From positions 1 through 18,605 of the forward strand of contig UQKV01000043.1 of assembly GCA_900541665.1 (NCBI GenBank): a stretch of DNA of 18,605 bases, read 5' to 3'. The translations under genes and the position numbers were made by a program. This document shows positions 6,507 to 14,209 of the stretch, piece by piece. Below the pieces are notes generated by a model. That model ran no database searches and was not told the origin of the DNA. It saw only the letters and a program-made list of their open reading frames with translations. The DNA comes from an uncultured Collinsella sp. GTDB lineage: Bacteria; Actinomycetota; Coriobacteriia; Coriobacteriales; Coriobacteriaceae. The first letter of the stretch is position 1, and every line of letters begins with the position of its first letter.

Positions 6507-6510
<4 letters not shown>
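5740..6510 (-). CDS. ABC transporter permease, lantibiotic-immunity type (first subunit)
   Basis: 256 residues, about six transmembrane helices. The N-terminal part (RAEALKSRHAAP, then a long hydrophobic helix) and the segment AWNYWYALFLPVTLSLV resemble MutE/EpiE-type lantibiotic-immunity permeases, where a short cytoplasmic helix precedes the first span and W-N-W residues sit at the membrane surface. It should pair with the permease encoded next and with the ATPase encoded before it. Its ATG overlaps the ATPase stop by 4 bp (ATGA), so the three transporter genes are translationally coupled. The substrate is unknown; a peptide antibiotic is the usual one for this family. Confidence 0.8.
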
Positions 6511-7235
<725 letters not shown>

Positions 7236-7256
7236 GGGTTCGTCCTTTCTCTTCCG

Positions 7257-7289
7257 GGCGCGCGGGCCGAGTCGCCGTGCCCGCGCGCC
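7257..7289 (-). promoter_or_regulatory. GC-rich leader hairpin upstream of the ABC operon
   Basis: A perfect 11-bp stem (GGCGCGCGGGC with GCCCGCGCGCC) encloses an 11-nt loop. It lies in the probable 5' leader of the ATPase gene, ending about ten bases before its ribosome binding site. No T tract follows. It might limit translation, stabilise the message, or block read-through between the two divergent units. Confidence 0.45.
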
Positions 7290-7303
7290 TTGCCTTTCGG
7301 GTT

Positions 7304-7344
7304 CACCATCCATGGTGGGGCGCGTTTCTAACGAAGCCGTAACG
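7304..7344. promoter_or_regulatory. Possible operator region between divergent operons
   Basis: A dyad CACCAT-CC-ATGGTG occupies 7304-7317. Two copies of TAACG (7329-7333 and 7340-7344; CGTTA on the minus strand) stand 11 bp apart, the one-turn spacing used by OmpR-family regulators. A palindrome AACGGCCGTT overlaps the second copy. Binding by the response regulator of the minus-strand operon is inference. Confidence 0.3.
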
Positions 7345-7410
7345 GCCGTTGGGGTCTTATATATGTCTGGACTCTCTATGCTCGCGCTGGATAGACATCG
7401 CCAGAACGGG

Positions 7411-7416
7411 TATAGT
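7411..7416 (+). promoter_or_regulatory. Candidate -10 element of the pgsA-like operon
   Basis: TATAGT lies 37 bp before the GTG start of the phosphatidyltransferase gene, a suitable distance. The hexamer 17 bp upstream is not close to TTGACA, so the promoter call rests mainly on position and the -10. Confidence 0.3.
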
Positions 7417-7452
7417 ATCGAAAGTTTTGTCGTTTACCAGCGGGGGAGTCCT

Positions 7453-8157
7453 GTGGGCATCAAAAAGAAGATCAAAAAGGAGCTTATCGGCACCTCCGAT
7501 TACCCGTCGAATAAGATCTTTACGATCTCCAATTTCATTACCTTCACGCGCCTGATCCTTACGCTGGTCTTTCTATACCTGTTTGTGACGGATAACAACC
7601 GTGTCGTCGCGATCATCATCTATGCCATCGCGGCCTCCACTGACTGGATGGACGGTCAGATTGCTCGCATGACCAAAACGGTCTCGTGGCTCGGCAAGGT
7701 TATGGATCCCATCTGCGACCGTGCGCTGCTGTTTACCGGTGTGCTGGGCCTGGTGGTTCGCGGCGAGCTTCCCATCTGGGTCTGCGTGCTCATCATCGGG
7801 CGCGATATCTACCTGGGAATCGGCACACTCATCGTGCGCCACTATCACCGCCGCCCCATTGACGTCGTCTTTCCCGGCAAGATTGCCACGGCGCTGCTCA
7901 TGACCGGTTTCTCGCTCATGCTGCTTGGCTTTCCCACTGTGGATGGCTGTCACCTGCTGCCCGCTACGTTCACGGCCTTTCCGGGCCTCAACGGCAGCCC
8001 GGTACCGCTTGGCATCTTCTTTGTGTACGGCGGCGTCATCTTCTCCATGCTCACTGCCGTCATCTATTCCATTAAGGGTGGATCGGCCATTAAACAGGCT
8101 GTCGCGCATCCCGAGGACGAAGACATCGACTTTCTTAACCCCGAAATCGAAGACTAA
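7453..8157 (+). CDS. CDP-alcohol phosphatidyltransferase (phosphatidylglycerophosphate synthase-like)
   Basis: 234-residue membrane enzyme. It has the complete family signature DxxDG(x)2AR(x)8G(x)3D(x)3D at D64, D67, G68, A71, R72, G81, D85 and D89, and several hydrophobic helices. Members transfer a phosphatidyl group from CDP-diacylglycerol to an alcohol such as glycerol-3-phosphate, inositol phosphate or phosphatidylglycerol. PgsA is the likeliest activity given the position next to FHA and MerR genes as in mycobacteria (pgsA2 near garA), but cardiolipin synthase is not excluded. The start is the GTG at 7453, four bases after GGGAG; it is the only start that begins just before the basic N-terminus GIKKKIKKE. 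First gene of the plus-strand operon. Confidence 0.85.
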   Translation: MGIKKKIKKELIGTSDYPSNKIFTISNFITFTRLILTLVFLYLFVTDNNRVVAIIIYAIAASTDWMDGQIARMTKTVSWLGKVMDPICDRALLFTGVLGLVVRGELPIWVCVLIIGRDIYLGIGTLIVRHYHRRPIDVVFPGKIATALLMTGFSLMLLGFPTVDGCHLLPATFTAFPGLNGSPVPLGIFFVYGGVIFSMLTAVIYSIKGGSAIKQAVAHPEDEDIDFLNPEIED

Positions 8158-8223
8158 GTCATTGGGGTATGATTACGTACAGTTCATTCTTTGCGGCATG
8201 TCCGCGTTAAGTTAGGGGTTGTC

Positions 8224-8658
8224 ATGGACAACATGGTTAACAATATGCCTCAGAACGATAAGGCCTCAGACGCCACCTGCGTTTTCCGCGTTCCTTCGAG
8301 CGATGTCACCGTTCCCGACCTCATGGCCAACGTGCACATCACCGCGCCTGTCTTATCTATCGTCAAGGGCCCGCAGACCGGCGCCGCCTTTGAGCTCGAG
8401 GACAATGTGACCACCATCGGGCGCGATCCCGCTAACGGCATCTTCCTCAACGACATGACCGTGTCTCGTAGCCACGCGCGCATTATTCGCGAGGGTCTGG
8501 GTGCCCGTATTGAGGACCTGGGCTCGCTCAACGGTACGTGGGTTGACGGCGCTATCGTCAACGGCGCACCGCTGCACGACGGCTCTTCTGTCCAGATCGG
8601 TACGTTTACGCTCATCTATCACGAGAGCACGCCGGAGCGCATCGAAACCGGTGAGTAG
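8224..8658 (+). CDS. FHA-domain protein, GarA/OdhI-like
   Basis: 144 residues. The forkhead-associated domain covers about 43-132 with the phosphothreonine-binding residues GR (66-67), SRSH (81-84) and LNGTWVDG (102-109). The N-terminal tail contains ATCVFR (17-22), matching the TTSVFR motif of mycobacterial GarA and corynebacterial OdhI, where a threonine is phosphorylated by Ser/Thr kinases and then binds its own FHA domain. Those proteins control 2-oxoglutarate metabolism; the target here is unknown. AGGGG (8214-8218) lies five bases before the ATG. The gene is three bases from the downstream MerR-type gene, the same order as garA and its MerR neighbour in mycobacteria. Confidence 0.85.
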   Translation: MDNMVNNMPQNDKASDATCVFRVPSSDVTVPDLMANVHITAPVLSIVKGPQTGAAFELEDNVTTIGRDPANGIFLNDMTVSRSHARIIREGLGARIEDLGSLNGTWVDGAIVNGAPLHDGSSVQIGTFTLIYHESTPERIETGE

Positions 8659-8661
8659 GGC

Positions 8662-9546
8662 ATGGCCGAACGCAATTATCTGAGTATCGGCCAAGTCGTC
8701 AATCTACTTCGAGGCGCATACCCCGATCTTTCGAACTCAAAAATTAGATTTCTCGAAGATGAGGGGCTCATCACTCCTCATCGCACGCCTAAGGGCTATC
8801 GTCAGTACTCCAAGGAGGACGTTGACCGCCTGGAGGTCATTCTGCACCTGCAGAAGACTCGCTACATGCCGCTCAACGTGATCAAGCAGCGCCTGGAAAA
8901 CGCCACGGACCTGTCTACGCTCGCCTACGAGGTGGGCTTGCTGTCCGACGTTCCGCTCAAGACGGAGCCCAAGGAGACCAAGCAAAAGCTGCATCCCATC
9001 GAGACCATTCCCGATATGCTCGGTGTTGAGATCTCCTTTATTCGCTCCCTGGCCGAAAACGACCTCATTCGTATCATCAAGAGCCCGCAAAACCGCGAGC
9101 TTGTCGATGGCCGCGATTTCCCGATCATCCGTTACTGCTCCGAGCTTTCGCGTTTCCACATCGAGCCGCGCAACCTGCGCCAGTATGTATCGTCGGCAAA
9201 CCGTGAGTCCTCGATGTTTGAGCAGGTGCTCGTGAGCATGCTCGGTATGGACACTTCTGACGACGAACGCGACGCCAAGCTCGAGCGTGCCTTTAAGAAG
9301 CTGCATGACCTCACCGAGGGCGTGCATACCGCACTGCTCAAGAACCGCGTTTTTGAGTCACTCAACGCTGTGGTCGAGGACGCCGATATCGATGCTCTTG
9401 ACGAGGAGATCGCACGCTCCGAATCAACCAAGGCCAAAAGCGAAGAGGCAAGCGTTCCCGCGGTTGCCGCGAAGGACGAGTCGCTCGTGCATCCGTCCAA
9501 GGTCGTCGCCCCCTCGCATAGCCTGTCTGCTAACACGGGTAAATAA
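8662..9546 (+). CDS. MerR-family regulator with two HTH domains (FtsR-like)
   Basis: 294 residues. The N-terminal MerR winged helix (about 6-66) has YLSIGQVVNLL, KIRFLEDEGLI and GYRQYSKEDVDRL. A second HTH-like segment follows at about 112-160 (IPDMLGVEISFIRSLAENDLI). The tail after 255 is charged and low-complexity. This two-domain architecture directly after a GarA-like gene matches Rv1828/FtsR of mycobacteria and corynebacteria, where FtsR activates ftsZ. No cysteine-based effector pocket typical of metal-sensing MerR proteins is seen. A role in cell-division gene control is inferred from family and gene order. Confidence 0.85.
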   Translation: MAERNYLSIGQVVNLLRGAYPDLSNSKIRFLEDEGLITPHRTPKGYRQYSKEDVDRLEVILHLQKTRYMPLNVIKQRLENATDLSTLAYEVGLLSDVPLKTEPKETKQKLHPIETIPDMLGVEISFIRSLAENDLIRIIKSPQNRELVDGRDFPIIRYCSELSRFHIEPRNLRQYVSSANRESSMFEQVLVSMLGMDTSDDERDAKLERAFKKLHDLTEGVHTALLKNRVFESLNAVVEDADIDALDEEIARSESTKAKSEEASVPAVAAKDESLVHPSKVVAPSHSLSANTGK

Positions 9547-9582
9547 CCGCCGTCCACCCGGCAATCCATGAAAGGTCACGTC

Positions 9583-10113
9583 ATGTACGACTTCGAATCT
9601 CATATCGTCGACATCCCCGACTATCCCGAGCCCGGAGTCGTCTTTAAGGACATCACGCCGCTCTTTGGTAATCCCGAGGCACTAAAGGCCATGGTAGATG
9701 CCCTGGCCGAGCATTTTGCCGGCATGGGTATCACCAAGGTTGTGGGTCCCGAGGCTCGCGGCTTTATGGTCGGCGTGCCCGTGGCTGTTGCCCTGGGCGC
9801 CGGCTTTGTGCCCGCACGCAAGCCGGGCAAGCTGCCGCGCAAGACGGTGAGCGAGAGCTACGAGCTCGAATACGGCACCGACTCTATCGAGATTCACGCC
9901 GATGCCATTACCTCTAAAGATACCGTGTTGATTCTGGACGACTTGGTCGCGACGGGCGGAACCGTCGAGGCAACAGGTAAACTGGTGCGAGATATGGGCG
10001 CAAAGCTTGTAGGTTATGGTTGTATCCTCGAGCTTGCGTTTCTTAACCCGCGCGAGAAGCTCACGCCCTCCAACGAGGACGTTGAGCTCTTTAGCCTGGT
10101 AACGGTGGACTAG
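9583..10113 (+). CDS. apt: Adenine phosphoribosyltransferase
   Basis: 176 residues, the usual size for this enzyme, which makes AMP from adenine and PRPP in purine salvage. Family features are the N-terminal hood PDYPEPGVVFKDITPLF, the purine loop VVGPEARGFMVGVPVA (53-68) and the PRPP-binding motif VLILDDLVATGGT (115-127). The ATG at 9583 is chosen because AAAGG stands seven bases upstream and family members begin near this point; an ATG at 9568 would add five residues. It lies in the operon 36 bp after the MerR gene and 32 bp before the hydrolase gene. Confidence 0.95.
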   Translation: MYDFESHIVDIPDYPEPGVVFKDITPLFGNPEALKAMVDALAEHFAGMGITKVVGPEARGFMVGVPVAVALGAGFVPARKPGKLPRKTVSESYELEYGTDSIEIHADAITSKDTVLILDDLVATGGTVEATGKLVRDMGAKLVGYGCILELAFLNPREKLTPSNEDVELFSLVTVD

Positions 10114-10145
10114 CCGCTACCCTTAGATACCGGAAAGGAAGCTCC

Positions 10146-11270
10146 ATGCGCACAGCAAACACGCACAAAAACATGGCACGCTGCGCTGCTACGGCAACCC
10201 TCGCTTGTGTTTTGGGCCTGGGCCTCGCGGCTCCGGCCTATGCCGATACCGCATCCGACCTTGCCGCTGCTCGTGCAAAACTCGAGCAGATCGGCACGCA
10301 AACCCAGCAGATCTACGACGAGCTCGCCACTCAAACGCAGGCACTCGACCAGACCGCTGGCGAGATCACGCAAAAGCAGCAGGAGATCGCCGATGGCCAG
10401 GCCAAACTTTCTAACTACGTTGCCGGCGAGTACAAGACCGGCGGCCTGAGCCTTCTCCAGGTTCTGACGGGTGTCGATGACCTGGGCGATATGCTCAACC
10501 GCCTGTTCTACTACGGAAAGGTTTCCGACAAACAAGCCCAGACCATCCAAGAGGTCAAAGAGCTTAAGCAGGAACTTACCAACAAGCAGGCCGAGCAGGA
10601 GCAGAACGTCGCCGCCACGCAAAAGAAGGTCGACGAGCTCAACGCTCAGCAGGCCGAGGCTCAGAATGTTGTGAACTCTCTGGACTCCCAGCTGCAGGCC
10701 GAACTTGCCGCCGAGGCCGAGGCCAATGCCGCACTGCAGGCCGGCATTAACGCCAGCACTGCCGAGAAGGCCACGGTGAACACCGAGACCGCCGGTACGA
10801 CCGAGAACACCAACAACGGTGGCGGTACGACCAACAACGGCGGCAACACGCCTGCGCCCACTCCCACGCCCGCTCCTGCCCCTACGCCGCAGCCCTCGAC
10901 TCCCGCTCCGGCTCCGACCCCTTCAGCGCCGAGCCAGTCCGTTGACGGCGGCACCGTTGTTTCGCGTGCCTACAGCAAGCTTGGTTGCGCTTATTCCTGG
11001 GGCGGCATTGGACCGAACAGCTTTGACTGCTCGGGATTCGTTAGCTACTGCCTCACCGGTCGTTATTGTCGTTTGGGCACCACCGTTACGTTTATGGGCT
11101 GGCATCGTGTGACCGATCCGCAACCGGGAGACGTCGTTGTAAATTCCCGCCATACCGGCATTTACGTTGGAAACGGCGAGATGATTCATGCTTCTAACTA
11201 CAACACAGGAGTTATTAAGACCTCCATTAGTTGGAGCATGGGTAATGATTATATCTTTGTGCGCTATTAA
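10146..11270 (+). CDS. Secreted NlpC/P60 peptidoglycan endopeptidase with coiled coil
   Basis: 374 residues. A signal peptide runs to about residue 33 (AYA/DT), followed by a long coiled coil (34 to about 205) rich in Gln, Ala and Glu, a Thr/Asn/Gly then Pro/Ala/Thr linker (about 212-266) and a C-terminal NlpC/P60 domain (about 268-374). The catalytic cysteine is C295 in FDCSGFVSYC; the histidines are H336 (RHTGIYVG) and H348 (MIHAS). Proteins with this plan cut stem peptides in peptidoglycan and act in daughter-cell separation, like RipA in actinobacteria and PcsB or CwlO elsewhere. GGAAAGGA precedes the ATG by six bases. Last gene of its operon, followed by a terminator. Confidence 0.92.
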   Translation: MRTANTHKNMARCAATATLACVLGLGLAAPAYADTASDLAAARAKLEQIGTQTQQIYDELATQTQALDQTAGEITQKQQEIADGQAKLSNYVAGEYKTGGLSLLQVLTGVDDLGDMLNRLFYYGKVSDKQAQTIQEVKELKQELTNKQAEQEQNVAATQKKVDELNAQQAEAQNVVNSLDSQLQAELAAEAEANAALQAGINASTAEKATVNTETAGTTENTNNGGGTTNNGGNTPAPTPTPAPAPTPQPSTPAPAPTPSAPSQSVDGGTVVSRAYSKLGCAYSWGGIGPNSFDCSGFVSYCLTGRYCRLGTTVTFMGWHRVTDPQPGDVVVNSRHTGIYVGNGEMIHASNYNTGVIKTSISWSMGNDYIFVRY

Positions 11271-11292
11271 GTAACACTTCACAGCATCCGAC

Positions 11293-11332
11293 ATGGGTCT
11301 CGCGGCTTTTCCGCTACGGGGCCCATTCTTTA
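11293..11332 (+). terminator. Intrinsic terminator after the NlpC/P60 gene
   Basis: An imperfect stem runs from ATGGG (11293-11297) to GCCCAT (11321-11326), with GCGG/CCGC near a TTTT loop, followed by TCTTTAT. It begins 23 bp after the stop codon and would end the plus-strand operon that starts at 7453. Confidence 0.6.
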
Positions 11333-11366
11333 TCTCCGCCAATCAACTTATCTTCAATAAGCTTTT

Positions 11367-11418
11367 ATCTAGTTCTGAATACTAGATATAGATCAGAGTT
11401 CAGCAAGATGGTTATAAT
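11367..11418 (+). promoter_or_regulatory. degV promoter with ATCTAG/CTAGAT operator
   Basis: A perfect -10 TATAAT lies at 11413-11418, 30 bp before the degV start. The -35 position (near 11390) is not consensus. Immediately upstream stands an inverted repeat, ATCTAG (11367-11372) and CTAGAT (11382-11387), and the 8-mer ACTAGATA (11381-11388) recurs in the promoter of the DUF1836 regulator gene. The poor -35 next to a dyad suggests control by a DNA-binding protein, plausibly that regulator. Confidence 0.6.
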
Positions 11419-11447
11419 TAGGCTTGAGTAAATAGAAAGGACCCCAT

Positions 11448-12314
11448 ATGAGCTGGGCACTTATCTCCGATTCGAGCTGCAACCTCCGCGATTGGCAACC
11501 GACCGCACCCCATACCGCCTTTGCATTTGCACCCCTCAAAATTCGAGTTGGGGAGCGCGAGTTCGTCGATGACATCACGCTCGACGTTCACGAACTCAAT
11601 TGCGCCGTGCAGGCGGAGTCGAGCGCTTCTTCGAGCGCCTGTCCGAGCGTAGGCGAATGGACCGAACTCTTTAGGCTTGCCGACAAGACAATTTGCATGC
11701 CCATCTCCGAGGGCGTCTCGGGAAGCTACAATGCCGCCGCCACGGCACGCGATTTGGTTCTTGCCGAGGATCCGAACCGAAAGATTCATCTGGTCAATTC
11801 TCGCGCAGCCGGCGGCAAAATGGACCTGATCTTCCTGCTGTTCGACCGCTATCTCGCAAGCAATCCCAACGTCTCTTTTGAGGAAGCCTGCAGCTATTTT
11901 GATGAGCTGGAACTGAACAGCAAGATCCTCTTTAGCCTGTGCAATTACGAAAATCTCGCCAAGGCCGGACGTATTCCCAAGGCAGCTGGGGTTATCGCCA
12001 ATAAACTCAACATTCGAGTTTTAGGTACAGCAAGCGAGGAGGGGGAGATCAAGCTCGTTGGTCACACCCGTGGTGAAAAGAAGATGCTTGGAAAGATTGT
12101 CGACACCATGGAGGCCGAGGGCTTTACCGGCGGAGAAGTCGTCATCGACCATGTCGAAAATGAGGCGGGCGCCCAGGCGCTTGCCAGCCGCATTGTGGAG
12201 CATTGGCCCGGCTCCAAGACCATCATCATGCCTTGCAACGGACTGGATTCATACTATGCCGAGATGCACGGGCTCATTATCGGCTACGGCATGGGCGTTG
12301 CCTCGGGCCGATAA
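11448..12314 (+). CDS. DegV-family fatty-acid-binding protein
   Basis: 288 residues, normal family length. DegV proteins bind one fatty acid in a buried pocket; some (FakB) present it to the kinase FakA for incorporation into phospholipid. Visible features are the N-terminal ALISDSSCNL strand-loop, the Ser/Pro loop SACPSVGEW, the acid-binding ISEGVSGSYNAA (matching the usual ITSxLSGTY) and AKAGRIPKAAG (the GRI motif). No FakA-like kinase lies in the window. AAAGGA precedes the ATG, and the promoter shares an operator-like motif with the convergent DUF1836 gene. The specific fatty acid is unknown. Confidence 0.9.
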   Translation: MSWALISDSSCNLRDWQPTAPHTAFAFAPLKIRVGEREFVDDITLDVHELNCAVQAESSASSSACPSVGEWTELFRLADKTICMPISEGVSGSYNAAATARDLVLAEDPNRKIHLVNSRAAGGKMDLIFLLFDRYLASNPNVSFEEACSYFDELELNSKILFSLCNYENLAKAGRIPKAAGVIANKLNIRVLGTASEEGEIKLVGHTRGEKKMLGKIVDTMEAEGFTGGEVVIDHVENEAGAQALASRIVEHWPGSKTIIMPCNGLDSYYAEMHGLIIGYGMGVASGR

Positions 12315-12333
12315 TGTCTAACTAGACAAACGT

Positions 12334-12375
12334 ACGGGCGGGACAAAGTGGCTGATAGCTCTTTGTCCCGCCCGT
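12334..12375. terminator. Bidirectional terminator between degV and the DUF1836 gene
   Basis: Perfect 15-bp arms ACGGGCGGGACAAAG (12334-12348) and CTTTGTCCCGCCCGT (12361-12375) enclose a 12-nt loop. It lies between the ends of two convergent genes and can serve both. T tracts are short on both sides. A small dyad TGTCTA-AC-TAGACA directly follows the degV stop. Confidence 0.65.
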
Positions 12376-12387
12376 CGTATACATCGG

Positions 12388-12999
12388 CTAGCTATTAAAG
12401 CCATTGAACTTTAGGTAGCTCATCAGATACGCCTTCGACACAAAAGACGATACCGCGCTGCGAACGAGCAGCGACTCGCGAGTGACCTGATGAGCCGTAT
12501 CGGGTACAGGAATCTGCTCAATTGAAAAAGCCGCGCGAATCGACACCTCGAGCTGATCAATCACATAATCAAAGGCGGTCGGTGCATCGTAGCTCAGGCG
12601 TTGAATGTTAAAGAGCGCCTGAACAGCAGCGATGGGCAGCACCTGCTTAAAAATACAGATAGCAATAAGGCGAGCGATCTGCTCGCGACCATATTGCTTT
12701 TTTACCGGAGCGGGTACCAGACCGACCTTTACGTAGTTATTGATCATGGAAGGCGTAATGACGGGCTGCTCCACACAAATCGAGAGCGGCTCCATCCACA
12801 GTTCGATGTACTCAATGACCTGGTCACGGTAGAGCGTTACATTCGGCAACTGGTTATAGCGCGGCAAGCTGAGTGTATTGAGTTTGCGGACTATATCAGA
12901 CTGGATAAATGCATCAGGTAGCACCGTGGGCTGAATATCCTCTGGGCTAATGCTAACCGACGTATCGGACATCGGAATGACATGTTTAACGTGATTCAT
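12388..12999 (-). CDS. DUF1836 helix-turn-helix regulator
   Basis: 203 residues. The DUF1836 domain covers about 45-135: LPRYNQLPNVTLYRDQV, then a MerR-like HTH at 81-121 (ITPSMINNYVKVGLVPAPVKK, then YGREQIARLIAI). The family is predicted to bind DNA and lacks a defined effector. The ATG at 12999 is set by GGAGG six bases upstream; a longer frame lacks a binding site. The gene converges with degV, and both promoters contain ACTAGATA. I infer that it regulates degV and itself. The C-terminal part has no recognised motif. The gene is AT-richer than the flanking core genes. Confidence 0.85.
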   Translation of the reverse strand: MNHVKHVIPMSDTSVSISPEDIQPTVLPDAFIQSDIVRKLNTLSLPRYNQLPNVTLYRDQVIEYIELWMEPLSICVEQPVITPSMINNYVKVGLVPAPVKKQYGREQIARLIAICIFKQVLPIAAVQALFNIQRLSYDAPTAFDYVIDQLEVSIRAAFSIEQIPVPDTAHQVTRESLLVRSAVSSFVSKAYLMSYLKFNGFNS

Positions 13000-13023
13000 A
13001 TGGTGCCTCCGTTCGTTTTTAAT

Positions 13024-13045
13024 ATTGTATTCTAGATTATCTAGT
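13024..13045 (-). promoter_or_regulatory. Promoter and operator of the DUF1836 gene
   Basis: Minus-strand TACAAT (13029-13024) is the likely -10. The dyad CTAGAT-T-ATCTAG (13032-13044) lies between the -10 and the expected -35, a position where a bound protein would block transcription. Read on the minus strand it begins ACTAGATA, identical to the motif upstream of degV. Autorepression is inferred. Confidence 0.55.
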
Positions 13046-13074
13046 TTTGCATAACACATAACCGCCAAGTAAAG

Positions 13075-13110
13075 GTGGTTGGACAGCACATTGGCGCACC
13101 GTCCAACCAC
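13075..13110 (-). terminator. Terminator after trxB
   Basis: Arms GTGGTTGGAC (13075-13084) and GTCCAACCAC (13101-13110) form a perfect 10-bp stem with a 16-nt loop. It lies 44 bp beyond the trxB stop on the minus strand and ends in CTTTACTT there, which is a weak T tract. On the plus strand it is followed by TTTGTTT. It separates trxB from the promoter of the DUF1836 gene. Confidence 0.55.
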
Positions 13111-13153
13111 TTTGTTTAAAGATAACAACCTTACATAAGATATATTATCGTAC

Positions 13154-14092
13154 TTATCCGCGTAGAAAAGCGTATGCGCTGGTAGCTGCTATGGCTCCAT
13201 CCGAAACAGCGGTCACAACTTGACGTAAACGCTTGGAACGGATATCACCAGCAGCAAATAAGCCAGGCGTGCGGGTAGCCATCGATTCATCGGTCATAAT
13301 ACCGCCGTCGGGCGCCAGATCCACCAGATGTTCTACAAGCTCGGTATGGGGCTGCGTGCCAGCAAAGACAAAGATACCAAACGAGCCAGGATTGAATGAC
13401 TCGGAATAGGTTTCACCGGTGGCGTTGTCCTTAAATGTGATAGTCGTGGGCATGGCCTCGCCCGATAGTTCCACAATACTAGTTTGGTACCTAACCGAAA
13501 TATTATCTTTTGCGAGCACCTTTTGAACCACGCCATCGGGTGCACGGAACTGATCGCGGCGCAAGACGATGGTCACGCTGCTGGCGATTTCTGACAAGAA
13601 CAGGGCTTCCTCGCAGGCAGCATTTCCACCGCCGATGACAAAAACCTGCTTGCCACGAAAGAACATGCCATCGCACGTCGCGCAGTACGAAACGCCACGA
13701 CCGCGATACGTATCCTCGCCAACAAAACCAGCAGATCGCGGCGTGGCACCCATGCAAGCGATAACGCTCGAGGCCAGCGTATCGCCCGTATCCTGATGCA
13801 CCGTAAACAGCGCCGCATCAGCATCGTAATCGATACCCGTAACCATGCTCCATGCAACCTGTGCTCCCAGGCCCTCTGCATGTTGCTGAAAACGCTCGCC
13901 GAGTTCGGCGCCACTCAAGAGCGGAATGCCCGGATAGTTCTCGACTTCATTGGTTGTGGCGATTTGTCCTCCCGACATGCCTTGCTCTATCACGGTCGTC
14001 GTTAGGTTGGAGCGCGCCGCGTAAATGGCAGCAGCATAGCCAGCAGGGCCGCCACCGATAATCGCAACATCGATCGGCTGATGGGTAGTCAT
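13154..14092 (-). CDS. trxB: Thioredoxin-disulfide reductase
   Basis: 312 residues, the usual size of the low-molecular-weight enzyme that passes electrons from NADPH through FAD to thioredoxin. It shows the FAD motif GGGPAG (13-18), the redox-active pair C137 and C140 in SYCATCDG, the NADPH motif GGGNAA (154-159), LRRDQFRA (177-184) where HRRxxFRA is usual, and the C-terminal FAD motif FAAGDIRSKRLRQVVTA. AGGAGG lies shortly before the ATG at 14092. The gene is divergent from the glycosyltransferase gene across about 117 bp; no thioredoxin gene is adjacent. The missing HRR histidine could slightly alter cofactor binding, but the two arginines are kept. Confidence 0.93.
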   Translation of the reverse strand: MTTHQPIDVAIIGGGPAGYAAAIYAARSNLTTTVIEQGMSGGQIATTNEVENYPGIPLLSGAELGERFQQHAEGLGAQVAWSMVTGIDYDADAALFTVHQDTGDTLASSVIACMGATPRSAGFVGEDTYRGRGVSYCATCDGMFFRGKQVFVIGGGNAACEEALFLSEIASSVTIVLRRDQFRAPDGVVQKVLAKDNISVRYQTSIVELSGEAMPTTITFKDNATGETYSESFNPGSFGIFVFAGTQPHTELVEHLVDLAPDGGIMTDESMATRTPGLFAAGDIRSKRLRQVVTAVSDGAIAATSAYAFLRG

Positions 14093-14209
14093 GAAAAGAC
14101 CTCCTGTCGAAAGATTGGCGTTCTTTGCGCTCATACCCAAATTTAGGCGAACGTGACACTCATGCACTACAATGATTCTTTGCGAAACAAAGATGAAGGG
14201 GAGTTATCG

